Origin: Deltaproteobacteria bacterium
Lineage (GTDB): Bacteria; Desulfobacterota_B; Binatia; UBA9968
Length of the DNA stretch: 30,921 nucleotides
Direction of reading: 5' to 3'
Assembly (NCBI GenBank): GCA_005879255.1
Contig: VBKY01000073.1
Coordinates: 1-30,921 of the forward strand
How positions within the stretch are numbered: position 1 is the first letter of the stretch; each line of letters begins with the position of its first letter. Of this stretch, positions 6,475 to 14,042 are shown in pieces. Under the pieces are notes generated by a model. That model had not been told where the DNA came from, searched no databases, and saw only the letters and a list, made by a program, of their open reading frames with translations. Position numbers and translations under genes: made by a program.

Positions 6475-7089
6475 CTACGATTGTTTTTCCTTCATCACAC
6501 GCACGAGCTCCTCGAAAGAGGACCGCGCGATGACGCGATTGAACTGGGATCGGTAATTGTTAACTACGCTAATGTCTTCGATCACCAGGTCGTACACCTT
6601 CCACACCTTGTCGACGCTCTGGAGTTTGTAGTTGATCGAAAGAGGAGGACGATTCTCGGTGACGATTTTGGTGTCTACTTGCGCATAGTTCTGATCTTCG
6701 CTCTCGCGCGTGTAGAGGACATTTTGACTGGTGTAGGATTCAATATTATCGGCGTAAGATCTTCCCAACATCGCCGCGAAGATCGTGACGAATTCCCGCT
6801 GCTCCTCCGGCGTGCGGCCTGCCCAGTGACGCCCCAGGGAACGTTTGGCCATCTCCGTGAAGTCGAACCTGGGATAAATGACCTCGACCAATTGAGCCCG
6901 CTGTGCTTCCATTTGGGCTTTCGATGTTGGGTGGGAATTCCTGACAATCGTGAGCACCTTGTCCACGGTGCCCCGCACCTGGTCGGTAGGGCCGCCCGCT
7001 CGCGATGGCGCGGGCAGCAGAACAGAGAAAAACAAGTATAAGAGGCCGACCGCGGCAACGATTTCAATTTTCTTGTATGTTCGTGCCAT
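6475..7089 (-). CDS. MlaC/Ttg2D-type periplasmic lipid-binding protein
   Basis: 204 residues with an N-terminal signal peptide (hydrophobic run AAVGLLYLFFSVLLP, cleavage near SRA-GG). The mature part matches MlaC (tolerance protein Ttg2D): VRGTVDKVLTIVR near the start, then FDFTEMAKRSLGRHW and the C-terminal YDLVIEDISVVNNYRSQF. The motifs SLGRHW and YD-V-I-GIS-V-NYR are diagnostic. MlaC shuttles phospholipids between the outer membrane and the MlaFEDB transporter. Here it stands alone without mlaA, mlaD, mlaE or mlaF, so it may serve a distant transporter or another lipophilic ligand. Box C lies about 65 bp upstream, suggesting control by the same regulator as other box genes. Confidence 0.88.
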   Translation of the reverse strand: MARTYKKIEIVAAVGLLYLFFSVLLPAPSRAGGPTDQVRGTVDKVLTIVRNSHPTSKAQMEAQRAQLVEVIYPRFDFTEMAKRSLGRHWAGRTPEEQREFVTIFAAMLGRSYADNIESYTSQNVLYTRESEDQNYAQVDTKIVTENRPPLSINYKLQSVDKVWKVYDLVIEDISVVNNYRSQFNRVIARSSFEELVRVMKEKQS

Positions 7090-7149
7090 TTAATTTTCCT
7101 CTTCGGTCTTTGAGCAATCTGGACATAATCCTGGGCTGCATTTGATGGG

Positions 7150-7192
7150 TTTGCTGTCTAATTTTGGACTACTTTAAAAAGAAACTTTACCA
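7150..7192 (-). promoter_or_regulatory. Palindromic box C upstream of the MlaC-like gene
   Basis: Core TGTCTAATTTTGGACT at 7155-7170 is preceded by TTGC and followed by a TTTAAAAAGAAA flank. It sits 47 bp past the crp stop codon and about 66 bp upstream of the MlaC-like ATG. The 5-6-5 spacing equals that of Crp/Fnr-type operators. Confidence 0.6.
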
Positions 7193-7216
7193 GGGTCGCA
7201 CGCACGGCCCCTTGCC

Positions 7217-7897
7217 TTAAGCAATCTGCGCGAGGTAATCGCTGAGTTTGGTTTCCTTGATGATGAGAAAACGATCGCTATTGGTTTCGATCAATCCCAG
7301 GTTGCGAAACCTCTGCATGAAGACGCTGATCCGAGGCCGCGTCGTGCCCACCATCTCGGACAATTCTTCATGCGATATCTTCAGTTCGATGCGAATACTG
7401 CGCGGGTCCTTCTTGCCCAGTGTGCGAGCCAACTGCAACAACGTCTGGCCCAGCCGCTGCTCGCTATCCACCGTCACTAAATTGGCGATGACCTGCTGTT
7501 GGTCGGCGATACGCACGGCCAGATAGCGCATGAAGCCCTCAGACAAGGAGTCGCGGCTCAGGCGCGCAAAAAACTGAGGACAGGGTATTTGTTTTAACTT
7601 CGTTTCTTTCATCGCCGCCGCGGTTTCGTGACGCGCGCCTAACCCAGCTAAACACAGCTCGCCGAAAATATCTCCGCTGCTATGGATGGCCAGCAGACAT
7701 TCTTTTCCTTCGGGCGAGAGCAGAAGCAGTTTGATCTGGCCGGTCTCGATGAAATAGACCATCTCGTCCTGGTCGCCGCAGGTGTAAACATTCGTGTGTC
7801 GCGGGATCGTTACGGCGCGAGAGTTCTGCGTCTCGTGCCGCAACGAATCGCGCATTTGCTGTTTGAACCGTTCCGCTTCGGGAGTCTGTTGAATCAT
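7217..7897 (-). CDS. Crp/Fnr-family transcriptional regulator
   Basis: 226 residues. The cyclic-nucleotide-binding-like beta-roll (about 25-130) contains GQIKLLLLSPEGKE, SGDIFGELCLAG and RHETA. A long dimer helix follows, then a winged HTH (about 155-220) reading SHEELSEMVGTTRPRISVFM. The recognition helix (TTRPRIS) belongs to a Crp/Fnr branch common in deltaproteobacterial and acidobacterial genomes rather than to classical Crp or Fnr (from memory). No N-terminal Cys cluster for iron-sulfur is seen. The RHETA in place of the Arg-Ser of E. coli Crp leaves cAMP binding uncertain. Three decayed copies of this gene occur at 15575, 18690 and 26834. It may bind the TGTCY-N6-RGACA boxes (inference). 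Confidence 0.9.
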   Translation of the reverse strand: MIQQTPEAERFKQQMRDSLRHETQNSRAVTIPRHTNVYTCGDQDEMVYFIETGQIKLLLLSPEGKECLLAIHSSGDIFGELCLAGLGARHETAAAMKETKLKQIPCPQFFARLSRDSLSEGFMRYLAVRIADQQQVIANLVTVDSEQRLGQTLLQLARTLGKKDPRSIRIELKISHEELSEMVGTTRPRISVFMQRFRNLGLIETNSDRFLIIKETKLSDYLAQIA

Positions 7898-7912
7898 GGG
7901 TTGCCTTTCTCA

Positions 7913-8257
7913 CTAATTATGGCGCTGAGCCCAATCTCCGCTGCTCTGTTGAAGGCGGATCATATGCGGATGGGGATTACCACGAGAATCCTTCTCCATT
8001 TGCATGGCAACGATGTCGCCAAGTCGCAATTGGCTGACCGGATAGACCCGCCCAAGATACATCACCGGGGTCTCCGCGCTATAAGTAACCATTCCGGGAT
8101 GACCCGGACTGGGTCGTAGATGAATCTCGTTGGACCCCGTATCGACCCGCTCCACCGTTCCCACGATCTCGCTCCGGACCGGTTGACTGGCCCTGCCGGG
8201 AAGGCTCTCTCTGCCGACCAGCGCCGTGTTGCCGCTGCAACCTCCGAATGCTGTCAT
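7913..8257 (-). CDS. Small secreted protein with predicted beta-barrel fold
   Basis: 114 residues, with the start at 8257 preceded by a GAGG. The N-terminus MTAFGGCSGNTALVG contains a Gly-Gly-Cys that could be a lipobox, but the hydrophobic stretch ahead of it is too short, so the true start may lie upstream. The body reads VGTVERVDTGSNEIHLRP, then a strand with MYLGRVYPVSQLRLGD and VAMQMEKDSRGNPH. Repeated short strands and the G-D-V pattern suggest a DUF5666-like or OB-type barrel. Function unknown. It lies between the second DUF3309 gene (33 bp upstream) and crp (15 bp downstream), so it probably shares the sigma-54 promoter at 8483-8497. Confidence 0.65.
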   Translation of the reverse strand: MTAFGGCSGNTALVGRESLPGRASQPVRSEIVGTVERVDTGSNEIHLRPSPGHPGMVTYSAETPVMYLGRVYPVSQLRLGDIVAMQMEKDSRGNPHPHMIRLQQSSGDWAQRHN

Positions 8258-8289
8258 TTGTTTTGCCTCAGTAATATGTTTGCGACCCT

Positions 8290-8439
8290 CTAGAGCTGGC
8301 CGGTCAGCAGCAGGAAGACAACGAAAAGCAGCGCCACACCGGCTATGCTCGACGGTGCAAAGCCAAATTTGTGATAACCCCAGTTAGGCAAAGCTCCCAC
8401 CAGAAACAGAAGTAATACGATCACCAGTATCAGGGTCAT
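8290..8439 (-). CDS. DUF3309-type small membrane protein (copy 2)
   Basis: 49 residues, the same length as copy 1 at 1574-1723 and clearly its paralogue: MTLILVIVLLLFLVGALP, then NWGYHKFGFAPSS, then a second hydrophobic helix ending LLLTGQL. Loop residues NWGYH and GFAPS are identical between the copies. GAAGGTAACTGACT precedes the ATG, similar to copy 1. The 5' leader is about 32 nt from the predicted sigma-54 start. Presumably an inner-membrane stress protein; biochemical role unknown. It heads a possible operon with the secreted protein at 7913-8257 and perhaps crp. Confidence 0.8.
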   Translation of the reverse strand: MTLILVIVLLLFLVGALPNWGYHKFGFAPSSIAGVALLFVVFLLLTGQL

Positions 8440-8482
8440 AGTCAGTTACCTTCTTTCAATATTCTTTCTGATAACTATAAGA

Positions 8483-8497
8483 GCAGCTTACGTGCCA
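8483..8497 (-). promoter_or_regulatory. Sigma-54 promoter, site 2
   Basis: The minus strand reads TGGCACGTAAGCTGC: perfect TGGCACG at -24, one mismatch (CTGC for TTGC) at -12, GG-N10-GC spacing. It lies 44 bp upstream of the second DUF3309 ATG. Confidence 0.82.
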
Positions 8498-8579
8498 GTT
8501 CTCGCAGTCAGGAAGAGACTGGATTTCGCGAGAGATTATTTAACGCGCCGGAGGGAAACGGCGGGACGGTTCGGCGAAA

Positions 8580-8607
8580 GAGTCGAAACGATCGACCAAA
8601 AGGTCGA
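8580..8607 (-). promoter_or_regulatory. Three-part activator operator, site 2
   Basis: TCGACCAAAAGGTCGA at 8592-8607 is identical to site 1, with half-site GTCGA at 8582-8586 (10-bp and 21-bp phasing). The distance to the -24 element is 95 bp. Between 8608 and 8802 I see no gene. Confidence 0.8.
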
Positions 8608-8802
8608 GTTACAGAGAATGACTTGTGTCGTGAGACAATGCTGGCCCGCCGGCAGCCAAGTACTTTGCGGAAGCTCGCCGGGCAACTGCGACAAGAGTCG
8701 TGCAGCCGAAGGCCGAAGCGGCAACGGCTGACTACTGGTCAATGCGGCAACAGCGTAGTTCTGGAACTTGCCGGGGATAATTTCGCTTCTGGCAGGCGGC
8801 TG

Positions 8803-8820
8803 AAAAACTCCGTCGGAGTC
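8803..8820 (-). terminator. Possible terminator of the phospholipase D gene
   Basis: On the minus strand ACTCC-GAC-GGAGT is followed by TTTTT, a short stem with a U-run about 60 bp after the stop at 8879. The 5-bp stem is short, so the call is tentative. Confidence 0.4.
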
Positions 8821-8878
8821 TTCGATTACAGGCGCAGTACACTTCCCCAGCGAGGTAGTTGAACAAGAGAGGCGCTGC

Positions 8879-10136
8879 TCACAACTGTTCTTTTATCGGG
8901 ATGGTGAACAGTTCCAGGATTTTTTCCGTAAAGGAGCGCGAATTCCAAGCTTCGTAAGTCAACTTTTTGGAATACTTCAGATCTTCCTGAAAAGATTTCT
9001 CGAGCGCCGTGGCAAACGCGGCGTCGTATACAACAAGATTGAGTTCTTCATTAATGGCGAGGGAACGATAGTCAAGGTTCGCGCTTCCCACGGTCGCCCA
9101 TATGCCATCCACAACCATGGCTTTAGTGTGCATGAGGGCCGGCTGATATTCGTAGATTTCAACGCCTCCGAGCAGGAAAACGCCAAAACCGCTGTGGCTG
9201 GCCGAAGAGGTTGTCGCATGGTCGCTTTTTGCCGGGGTGAGCACCACGACCTTCACGCCCCTTTTCACGGCGTTAATCAAGGCCTCTTCGATCCTGTTAT
9301 CGGGGAAAAAATACGGGTTCGCGATGTGGATGCTTTTTTGTGCCGATGTGATAGAGAGCAGGAACAACAGGTATGTCCCGAAGCTGCTGCTCAGAGGCGA
9401 GCTTTTGACTATCTGCGCATAAACTTTCCCCTGCACATCGAGCGCCGGAAAATAGGCGTCGTCGCCAAGCACGTCTCCTGTCGCTCTCCGCCAACTCTCG
9501 ACGAAGGCAGCTTGCAGTTGTTGGACAATGGGCCCTTCGACTCTTACATCCGTTTGGCGCCAGTGCTCCGCAGTCCGTCCGTTGCCGCTCCAAGCGTCGC
9601 TCACCCCGTGCCCGCCGGTAAAACCAATTTTTCCATCGATCACAAGAATACGACGATGACTTCGATGATTATAATTTAAAAGCTCCCACGGTGTGACGAA
9701 TTGAAACACCTTGATGCGCTCGAACCACTCCAGCTGGCAACCCGATTTTTTCCATAGAGCCGGAATATCTTGAGGCATGCTGCCGCCCCCGAGGGAGTCG
9801 ATCAATATTTTCACTTTGACGCCGGCGCGGCAGCGCTCGGCGAAGGCTTCGGCAATCTCATGGGCAATGGCGCCGTTCTTCGACAAAGTATTGCTGGTAG
9901 GTGATGCTTTTACGCGCGCCGCGGATCGCTTGAAGCATCGCGGGAAATATCTGATCGCCGTTGAACAAGAGCTCGACCCGACTACCAGCAATGATCGACG
10001 CATCCGTGTGTGCCGCTATAGTGGGATAAAATGCCGGCTCGCCGAGAACCATGCTCGGCATCTCATTGATCGGCGTAATGTTTGCGCAGCCGGAAAGTAA
10101 GAGCAAAACCAGAAACAAGCACTTCACGTTTTTCAT
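8879..10136 (-). pseudogene. Phospholipase D/cardiolipin synthase-like lipoprotein, frameshifted
   Basis: The first frame (10136 to 9858) starts MKNVKCLFLVLLLLSGCANI, a lipoprotein signal with an LSGC lipobox, and runs to SITYQQYFVEE. The next frame continues NGAIAHEIAEAF to a stop at 8879. Removing one base in the GAAGAACGG stretch near 9876-9880 joins them into about 418 residues reading YFVEDGAIAHEIAEAF, the expected PLD-family sequence. Second HKD motif HTKAMVVD is intact with GSANLDYRS after it. The first reads HRRILVID, Arg replacing the usual Lys. The family makes or remodels phosphatidyl lipids; this member would be outer- or inner-membrane anchored. One inserted base is either a true lesion or an assembly error. 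Confidence 0.8.
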
Positions 10137-11149
10137 TTGCTAAGTTATCAATTGCCTTGACAAGATTGGTTTTTGAATGTGTGACGCAAATGAGATGCCG
10201 GTTGGAAGGAGGAGACAATCGCGGTCAAATCTTTCCAATATTCTAAAACAATCCGCGGATTGGTTGTCGAAAGACAGGGCGCCGGCGGGAATAAGACAGT
10301 GCAGATTGTGGAATCTTGGTCGGCATGGCCTGTTCCAGGCCGATCTAGCGCGACCAGAATACATCATGGCCGGAGCGCTCCGGGTCAGGACAACGGGGTC
10401 ACCCTGCGTTACCACCGGTTTGACGGACACCGGAGAAAGGGGACAAATAATCTTAAGGGGGTGTTCGATGACAAAGCGTCAGAGTCGTCATCGGTGTACT
10501 TCAATGCCTCGTATTGTTAGATCGCCGCGGTGTTGGCCAGATGAACTCGGTGACCTTTGCCCATCAGTCCGTACCAGTTATAAAGTCGACTCTCACCACA
10601 ATCCCCTCAAGTGACCTGCTCCACGTGCCGATGCAGTGGATTGGGGTGGGCATTCTTTGTTTGATCGGCGTGGCGATCGTTCATGGCGTGACGGCGACCC
10701 GACAAAAGGATCCACAGTCCTAGGGGTGCATCTCGCGCCGGGCGTTGCCACGAGCAGCGGGGCGGTTAGTCCTCTCCTCGGTCCAGAATCGGAGGACGCG
10801 CTGATGGTTCAGCCGCCGGCTCTTCTGCTGCAACAAAAGGTTGCGCTGAAGACCGCGCGCCGAGTGGCGGTCGCTAGGGGTGCCTCCTTTGCATCGCGCT
10901 GCATGCGGCTAGAGAATTCCCAGAGGGCTAAATGGGGTCCTCGTTAATTTTTGCTTTGATAAGTCCGTAGCTCAGTCTTTTTAGAATCTCACTGCTATCG
11001 CTCCGTCTCGCGATGGGAATAGGTTAAATTACGCTAGTGAAATTTTCGAACAGTGATGCGCCGGCTTCGCTCATCAAACTTATAGAGGATTGTGACAAAT
11101 TAGGCGGATACTGCGTTCAGCTTGCGCATGAAAGCGGACGCGATGCGCC
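10137..11149. other. About 1 kb with no convincing gene
   Basis: Several short frames exist but none has both a good ribosome site and recognisable sequence. A plus-strand frame at 10541-10723 ends in one hydrophobic helix (MQWIGVGILCLIGVAIVHG) but has no Shine-Dalgarno. A frame at 10467 (MTKRQSRHRC) has AAGGGGG upstream but composition unlike a protein. A GTG frame at 11037-11153 codes 38 plausible residues without a ribosome site. I read the region as decayed or non-coding. Confidence 0.4.
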
Positions 11150-11365
11150 CTAAGGAATTAACACCCCTCCTTCGGATTCAATAATCTCAGCGAGCTCCTC
11201 GAGAAGCGCGTCGGTTCTTGTTTGCTCTGCAGATTTCAACGAGAACGGTTTCGTGTTTCTCGGCTTATGCAATCTGGGCTCGGCGTGAGCCGCAAAGAGC
11301 AGACGATCCTGAGACTTGTCCATTTCCATTCGAGCACTCCCATTGCTTGGCATTGCCTCAGTCAT
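11150..11365 (-). CDS. Small hypothetical protein (71 aa)
   Basis: The frame begins MTEAMPSNGSARMEMDKSQD and ends ALLEELAEIIESEGGVLIP. The polar, slightly acidic C-terminal helix and absence of membrane segments suggest a small soluble protein. The start is uncertain: ATG at 11365 lacks a clear Shine-Dalgarno, and in-frame ATGs follow at about 11353 and 11329. It lies 72 bp downstream of nothing recognisable and upstream of the Gln-rich gene. No family is recognised; it could be spurious. Confidence 0.35.
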   Translation of the reverse strand: MTEAMPSNGSARMEMDKSQDRLLFAAHAEPRLHKPRNTKPFSLKSAEQTRTDALLEELAEIIESEGGVLIP

Positions 11366-11436
11366 GAGCGCGGTTCGATATAAGACGGTCTTGCAGATAG
11401 ATGGGGCGCTTGTTTAGCGCGCCAACCTTTCAGCCT

Positions 11437-12639
11437 TTAGCGAAGAGCCTGGAAATTGAGGATTTGTGACAAGATGTTATCCAACATGGAATAGTTGCCG
11501 CCAGAGTTGTGCCCATATCGATAGCGGCTGTTGTAGCCATCTTCATAGCCCCGACGAAATCCCTCGCGAAAATAGTAGTTGTAGTCGCTCCGGTCTACGT
11601 AATAGCCACTGTAGCCGTAATTCGCGTCCCTGTAGGCATAAGAGTCTTTGTAGTTGCCACGCCAACGGTCGTCCCGGTCTGCCTTTCCGGCGCGGAAGCC
11701 TTCCTCATAACCATGGTTCACTGCCTGCCGTAGCATTTTCGCGCCGTATTCGTTGGTCTCGTAGTAGCGACCGCCACGATTGTAACGATAGATCGCAGGC
11801 GTGTAGAAATACGGGTCACGATCGTAATCGAACCGATCGTCCCGGAGATGGTTCCGTTGCTGGCGTAGGCGCTCTAAATACTGTTCCTGAAAACGATACT
11901 GCGCCATGCGTTTTTGTCGCTGTAGCTCCGCGATATTCTGTTGTGCGAGACGCTCCTGCTGTTCCAGATGTTGACCGTACTGCGCCACGCGTTGTTGCTG
12001 TTGATTAATGAGCTGTCTTTGCTGCTGCTGTGACAGCCGCTCTTGTTTTTGCTGCTGTCTTTGCTCTTGTTGCTGCTGTTGCTGAACGCGCTGTTGCTGT
12101 TGTTTCTGGTCCTGCTCTGATTTTCTTTGAACGCGCTCTTGTTGCTGCTGCTGCTGCTGTTGTTTTAGTTGTTGTTGCTGCTGTCTTTGGTCTTGTTGCT
12201 GCTGTTGCTGAACGCGTTGTTGCTGTTGCTTCTGATCTTCTGATTGTCGTTGCACGCGCTCCTGCTGTTGTTGTTTTTGTTCTTGCTGCTTTTGGTCTTG
12301 CTGAACGCGCCGTTGCTGTTGTTTTTGGTCTTGTTCTGATTGTCGTTGACCGCGCTCTTGTTGCTGCTCCTGTTGTTTTAGTTGCTGCTGCTGCTGTCTT
12401 TGTTCTTGCTGCTTTTCGTCTTGCTGAACGCGATGTTGCTGTTGTTTCTGGTCTTGTTCTGATTGTCGTTGACCGCGCTCTTGTTGCTGTTGCTGTTTTT
12501 GTTCTTGCTGCTTTTCTTGCTGACCGCGCTTTTGCTCTTTTTGCTCTTCCTGCGCGTTGGTTGGTATGCTCATTCCCACCACCGACAGGGCGCTGATGAC
12601 AAGCGCCATCACCATCCGATCTAAGATATTAATTTTCAC
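11437..12639 (-). CDS. Secreted Gln-rich repeat protein with Tyr/Gly-rich C-terminal domain
   Basis: I chose GTG at 12637-12639 because AGGAGGAGTACC precedes it; a longer frame to 12726 has no such site. About 400 residues: a signal peptide (MVMALVISALSVVGMSIP, cleavage near TNAQ-EEQ), then about 210 residues of Gln/Glu/Lys/Arg repeats with units like EQDQKQQQQRVQQ, probably a long charged coiled-coil or disordered rod. A basic helix follows (RLRQQRNHLRDDRFDYDRD), then a Tyr/Gly-rich domain with NHGYEEGFRAGKADRDD and YYFREGFRRGYEDGYNSR. Those GYEEGFRAG repeats recur in secreted proteins of soil bacteria (from memory). Likely periplasmic or outer-membrane associated. Encoding DNA is a tandem CAG/CTG-like repeat prone to length change. 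Confidence 0.75.
   Translation of the reverse strand: MKINILDRMVMALVISALSVVGMSIPTNAQEEQKEQKRGQQEKQQEQKQQQQQERGQRQSEQDQKQQQHRVQQDEKQQEQRQQQQQLKQQEQQQERGQRQSEQDQKQQQRRVQQDQKQQEQKQQQQERVQRQSEDQKQQQQRVQQQQQQDQRQQQQQLKQQQQQQQQERVQRKSEQDQKQQQQRVQQQQQQEQRQQQKQERLSQQQQRQLINQQQQRVAQYGQHLEQQERLAQQNIAELQRQKRMAQYRFQEQYLERLRQQRNHLRDDRFDYDRDPYFYTPAIYRYNRGGRYYETNEYGAKMLRQAVNHGYEEGFRAGKADRDDRWRGNYKDSYAYRDANYGYSGYYVDRSDYNYYFREGFRRGYEDGYNSRYRYGHNSGGNYSMLDNILSQILNFQALR
12010..12540. repeat. Tandem TGC/TTG-rich coding repeat
   Basis: Reads as iterations of TTGCTG with longer units of about 90-120 bp. Each long unit contains a TGAACGCG or TGACCGCG word followed by TGTTGCTGTTG (near 12086, 12206, 12298, 12422). 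It encodes the Gln-rich rod of the gene at 11437-12639 and creates long open frames on the other strand that are shadows. Confidence 0.8.
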
Positions 12640-12725
12640 GGTACTCCTCCTGGTCACTTGGGCACGTAAATTTGAGATAAGCGTAATCATGATCATTTCC
12701 CCGTGGTGCGTGTCCCTCAGTGGCA

Positions 12726-12956
12726 CTAAGACGACTTCTTCGCTCCGACCACCACCAACACGATCCCACCTACAAGCGCCAAGCCACCCAAGGGAGGTGA
12801 CAACGGGATGGTCTTCTGGGTGTCGGCGGTAGCTTGGATGGGACCAATGTCAATAACCTTCTCGCGGCTTGTGTAGCTGATTCCCTTGTAGGCAAAAGCC
12901 ACGATCCCGAGAACGATTAGAGCGATTCCAACAAGCATCATCGGATTGATACGCAT
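12726..12956 (-). CDS. DUF3185-type small membrane protein
   Basis: 76 residues. A first helix is MLVGIALIVLGIVAFAYKG, then a polar segment (SYTSREKVIDIGPIQATAD) and a second helix LGGLALVGGIVLVVVGAKK. The motif ISYTSREKVIDIGP with two flanking helices is the DUF3185 pattern, found in many environmental proteobacteria and of unknown function. GAAGGAATAAATACG precedes the ATG. It belongs to a run of minus-strand small membrane proteins (13453 to 12726) with short gaps of 33-43 bp, probably one operon. A role in envelope homeostasis is inferred from company only. Confidence 0.8.
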   Translation of the reverse strand: MRINPMMLVGIALIVLGIVAFAYKGISYTSREKVIDIGPIQATADTQKTIPLSPPLGGLALVGGIVLVVVGAKKSS

Positions 12957-12989
12957 CGTATTTATTCCTTCGTTTTTGAGCCGAAATGG

Positions 12990-13127
12990 CTAATCCACTT
13001 GATACCGCCGAATGCGAGGGATCCCAAGCACCACCAGAGCACTGATCACCACAATTTGGAATGTGTAGGAAGTGAGTAAGCCCACTACGCCCAGGACCAA
13101 GAACATCCAAAAGATAAGCCAAAGCAT
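12990..13127 (-). CDS. Lmo0937-type tiny membrane protein (45 aa)
   Basis: Reads MLWLIFWMFLVLGVVGLL, then TSYTFQIVVISALVVLGIPR and IRRYQVD. Two hydrophobic helices with a short basic tail and the MLW start resemble the lmo0937-like family of tiny stress-associated membrane proteins. AAGGAGCTGAAAA precedes the ATG at 13125-13127. It lies 33 bp upstream of the DUF3185 gene and 43 bp downstream of the YtxH-like gene. Function unknown. Confidence 0.75.
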   Translation of the reverse strand: MLWLIFWMFLVLGVVGLLTSYTFQIVVISALVVLGIPRIRRYQVD

Positions 13128-13170
13128 TTTTCAGCTCCTTATTCTTATAGAAAGCCTGCTGTCGATATTC

Positions 13171-13453
13171 TTAGCCTCCCAAGTTCTCTCGCTTATCTTC
13201 CTGGTAGGCCTGCTTTTGGGCTTCCGTTTCGCTGTTGACCGAATCGCGGTGAGGGCCAATGAATTCCTTTCCTTTTTTCACGATCTCGTCGGCGCTCTCG
13301 CGCAGCTTTCCCGCTTGCTGATTCAGGTAGTCCAGGCTCTTGTTGGTGCGCTCACGAAGCAATTCGCGGGTCTCCTTGCGCGCGAGCAAGGCGGAGATCA
13401 GCCCACCGATGGCTCCCAGCCCTAGACCGATAAGTAAATATGATCGTTGTCAT
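13171..13453 (-). pseudogene. YtxH-like protein with 1-nt frameshift near the start
   Basis: An ATG at 13451-13453 with AGGAGAAACTT upstream begins MTTII, then the frame is lost. The adjacent frame continues LLIGLGLGAIGGLISALLAR and KETRELLRERTNKSLDYL to a stop at 13171. Deleting one T from the TTT at 13436-13438 gives a continuous 93-residue protein: one Gly-rich membrane helix followed by an amphipathic helical tail, the YtxH (gas-vesicle GvpP-like) stress pattern. An intact version would be a cytoplasm-facing membrane protein. The single inserted base could be an assembly error. A surviving frame starts at 13389 but lacks the membrane helix. Confidence 0.7.
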
Positions 13454-13529
13454 AAGTTTCTCCTCTTTTTGCATACACTCACGTTTAGACCGTCACCCTC
13501 TTACTCCGCGCGTTTACGGTGATTCTCCG

Positions 13530-13751
13530 TCAATAATTTCTTTCCCACTCCCAGGCCCTCCGGTCTGGTCGCGAGTAACCCCAGTCGTGGTACGGAACTC
13601 CATCCCATCGGCGATCGTTCCTGTCATAGCTGCTCCCGACCCTGTCGTACCCGCTGTAATCGCCACGGCGATTCCACTCGTAACATCCACTCGAAACCAG
13701 CACGACGCCGGCCGTTACAATTCCGCACATGACCATTCTGAATGTGTTCAT
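13530..13751 (-). CDS. Small Tyr/Arg-rich lipoprotein
   Basis: 73 residues. The ATG at 13749-13751 follows GGAGGGTTTT; a longer frame to 13802 has no ribosome site. The signal is MNTFRMVMCGIVTAGVVLVS with lipobox VSSGC, so the mature protein starts at Cys. The remainder is Tyr-, Asp-, Arg- and Trp-rich (GDYSGYDRVGSSYDRNDRR, then HDWGYSRPDRRAWEW) and likely disordered. The composition resembles the C-terminal region of the Gln-rich protein downstream. Probably periplasmic, anchored to the inner or outer membrane; the role is unknown. Confidence 0.7.
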   Translation of the reverse strand: MNTFRMVMCGIVTAGVVLVSSGCYEWNRRGDYSGYDRVGSSYDRNDRRWDGVPYHDWGYSRPDRRAWEWERNY

Positions 13752-13859
13752 AAAACCCTCCTGAAAAATCGGCACTTCATCATCTACTCCTGGATCAAAC
13801 AATTAATCCCGATAAGCAAAACCGCTAGCGATTGTCCCGGAAAAAACTCTCCAGCAGGC

Positions 13860-13884
13860 TTACTTGAAAACATTTTTCAAGTAA
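13860..13884. terminator. AT-rich hairpin
   Basis: TTACTTGAAAA (13860-13870) pairs perfectly with TTTTCAAGTAA (13874-13884) around a 3-nt loop. It lies between the entericidin gene (minus strand, ends 14043) and the lipoprotein gene at 13751, so it may end the entericidin transcript. No extended U-run. Confidence 0.4.
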
Positions 13885-13946
13885 CCTCAGGGTGAAACCC
13901 CACGCCTTAAACATATTTAACGATACGCTTACGAGTTAGAGATTAC

Positions 13947-13975
13947 TGTCTAATAAGACACCAACTAGAAAAGAA
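13947..13975 (-). promoter_or_regulatory. Degenerate palindromic box I
   Basis: TGTCTAATAAGACA (13947-13960) is a perfect TGTCT/AGACA palindrome, but its 4-bp spacer is two bases shorter than in boxes A-H. It is followed by ACTAGAAAAGAAA, like the A-rich flank of the others. It could be a decayed family member. Confidence 0.3.
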
Positions 13976-14042
13976 ATGTCGTGAAGCCAAGACTCCTGCG
14001 AAGGCGCTCTTGCGATATCTCTGGCCATGTTCAGCAACGGCA

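Noticed and set aside
10140..10430. 96-codon minus-strand ORF upstream of the phospholipase D gene
   Set aside because: No Shine-Dalgarno and protein-unlike composition.
12010..12540. Regular repeats considered as a CRISPR array
   Set aside because: The repeats are coding Gln codons without unique spacers of constant length, and no cas gene is nearby.
11466..12596. Long plus-strand ORFs (180 and 188 codons) opposite the Gln-rich gene
   Set aside because: They are mirror products of the TTG/CTG repeats; their Ala/Val-rich translation is what an antisense Gln repeat gives, and the minus frame has a signal peptide and ribosome site.
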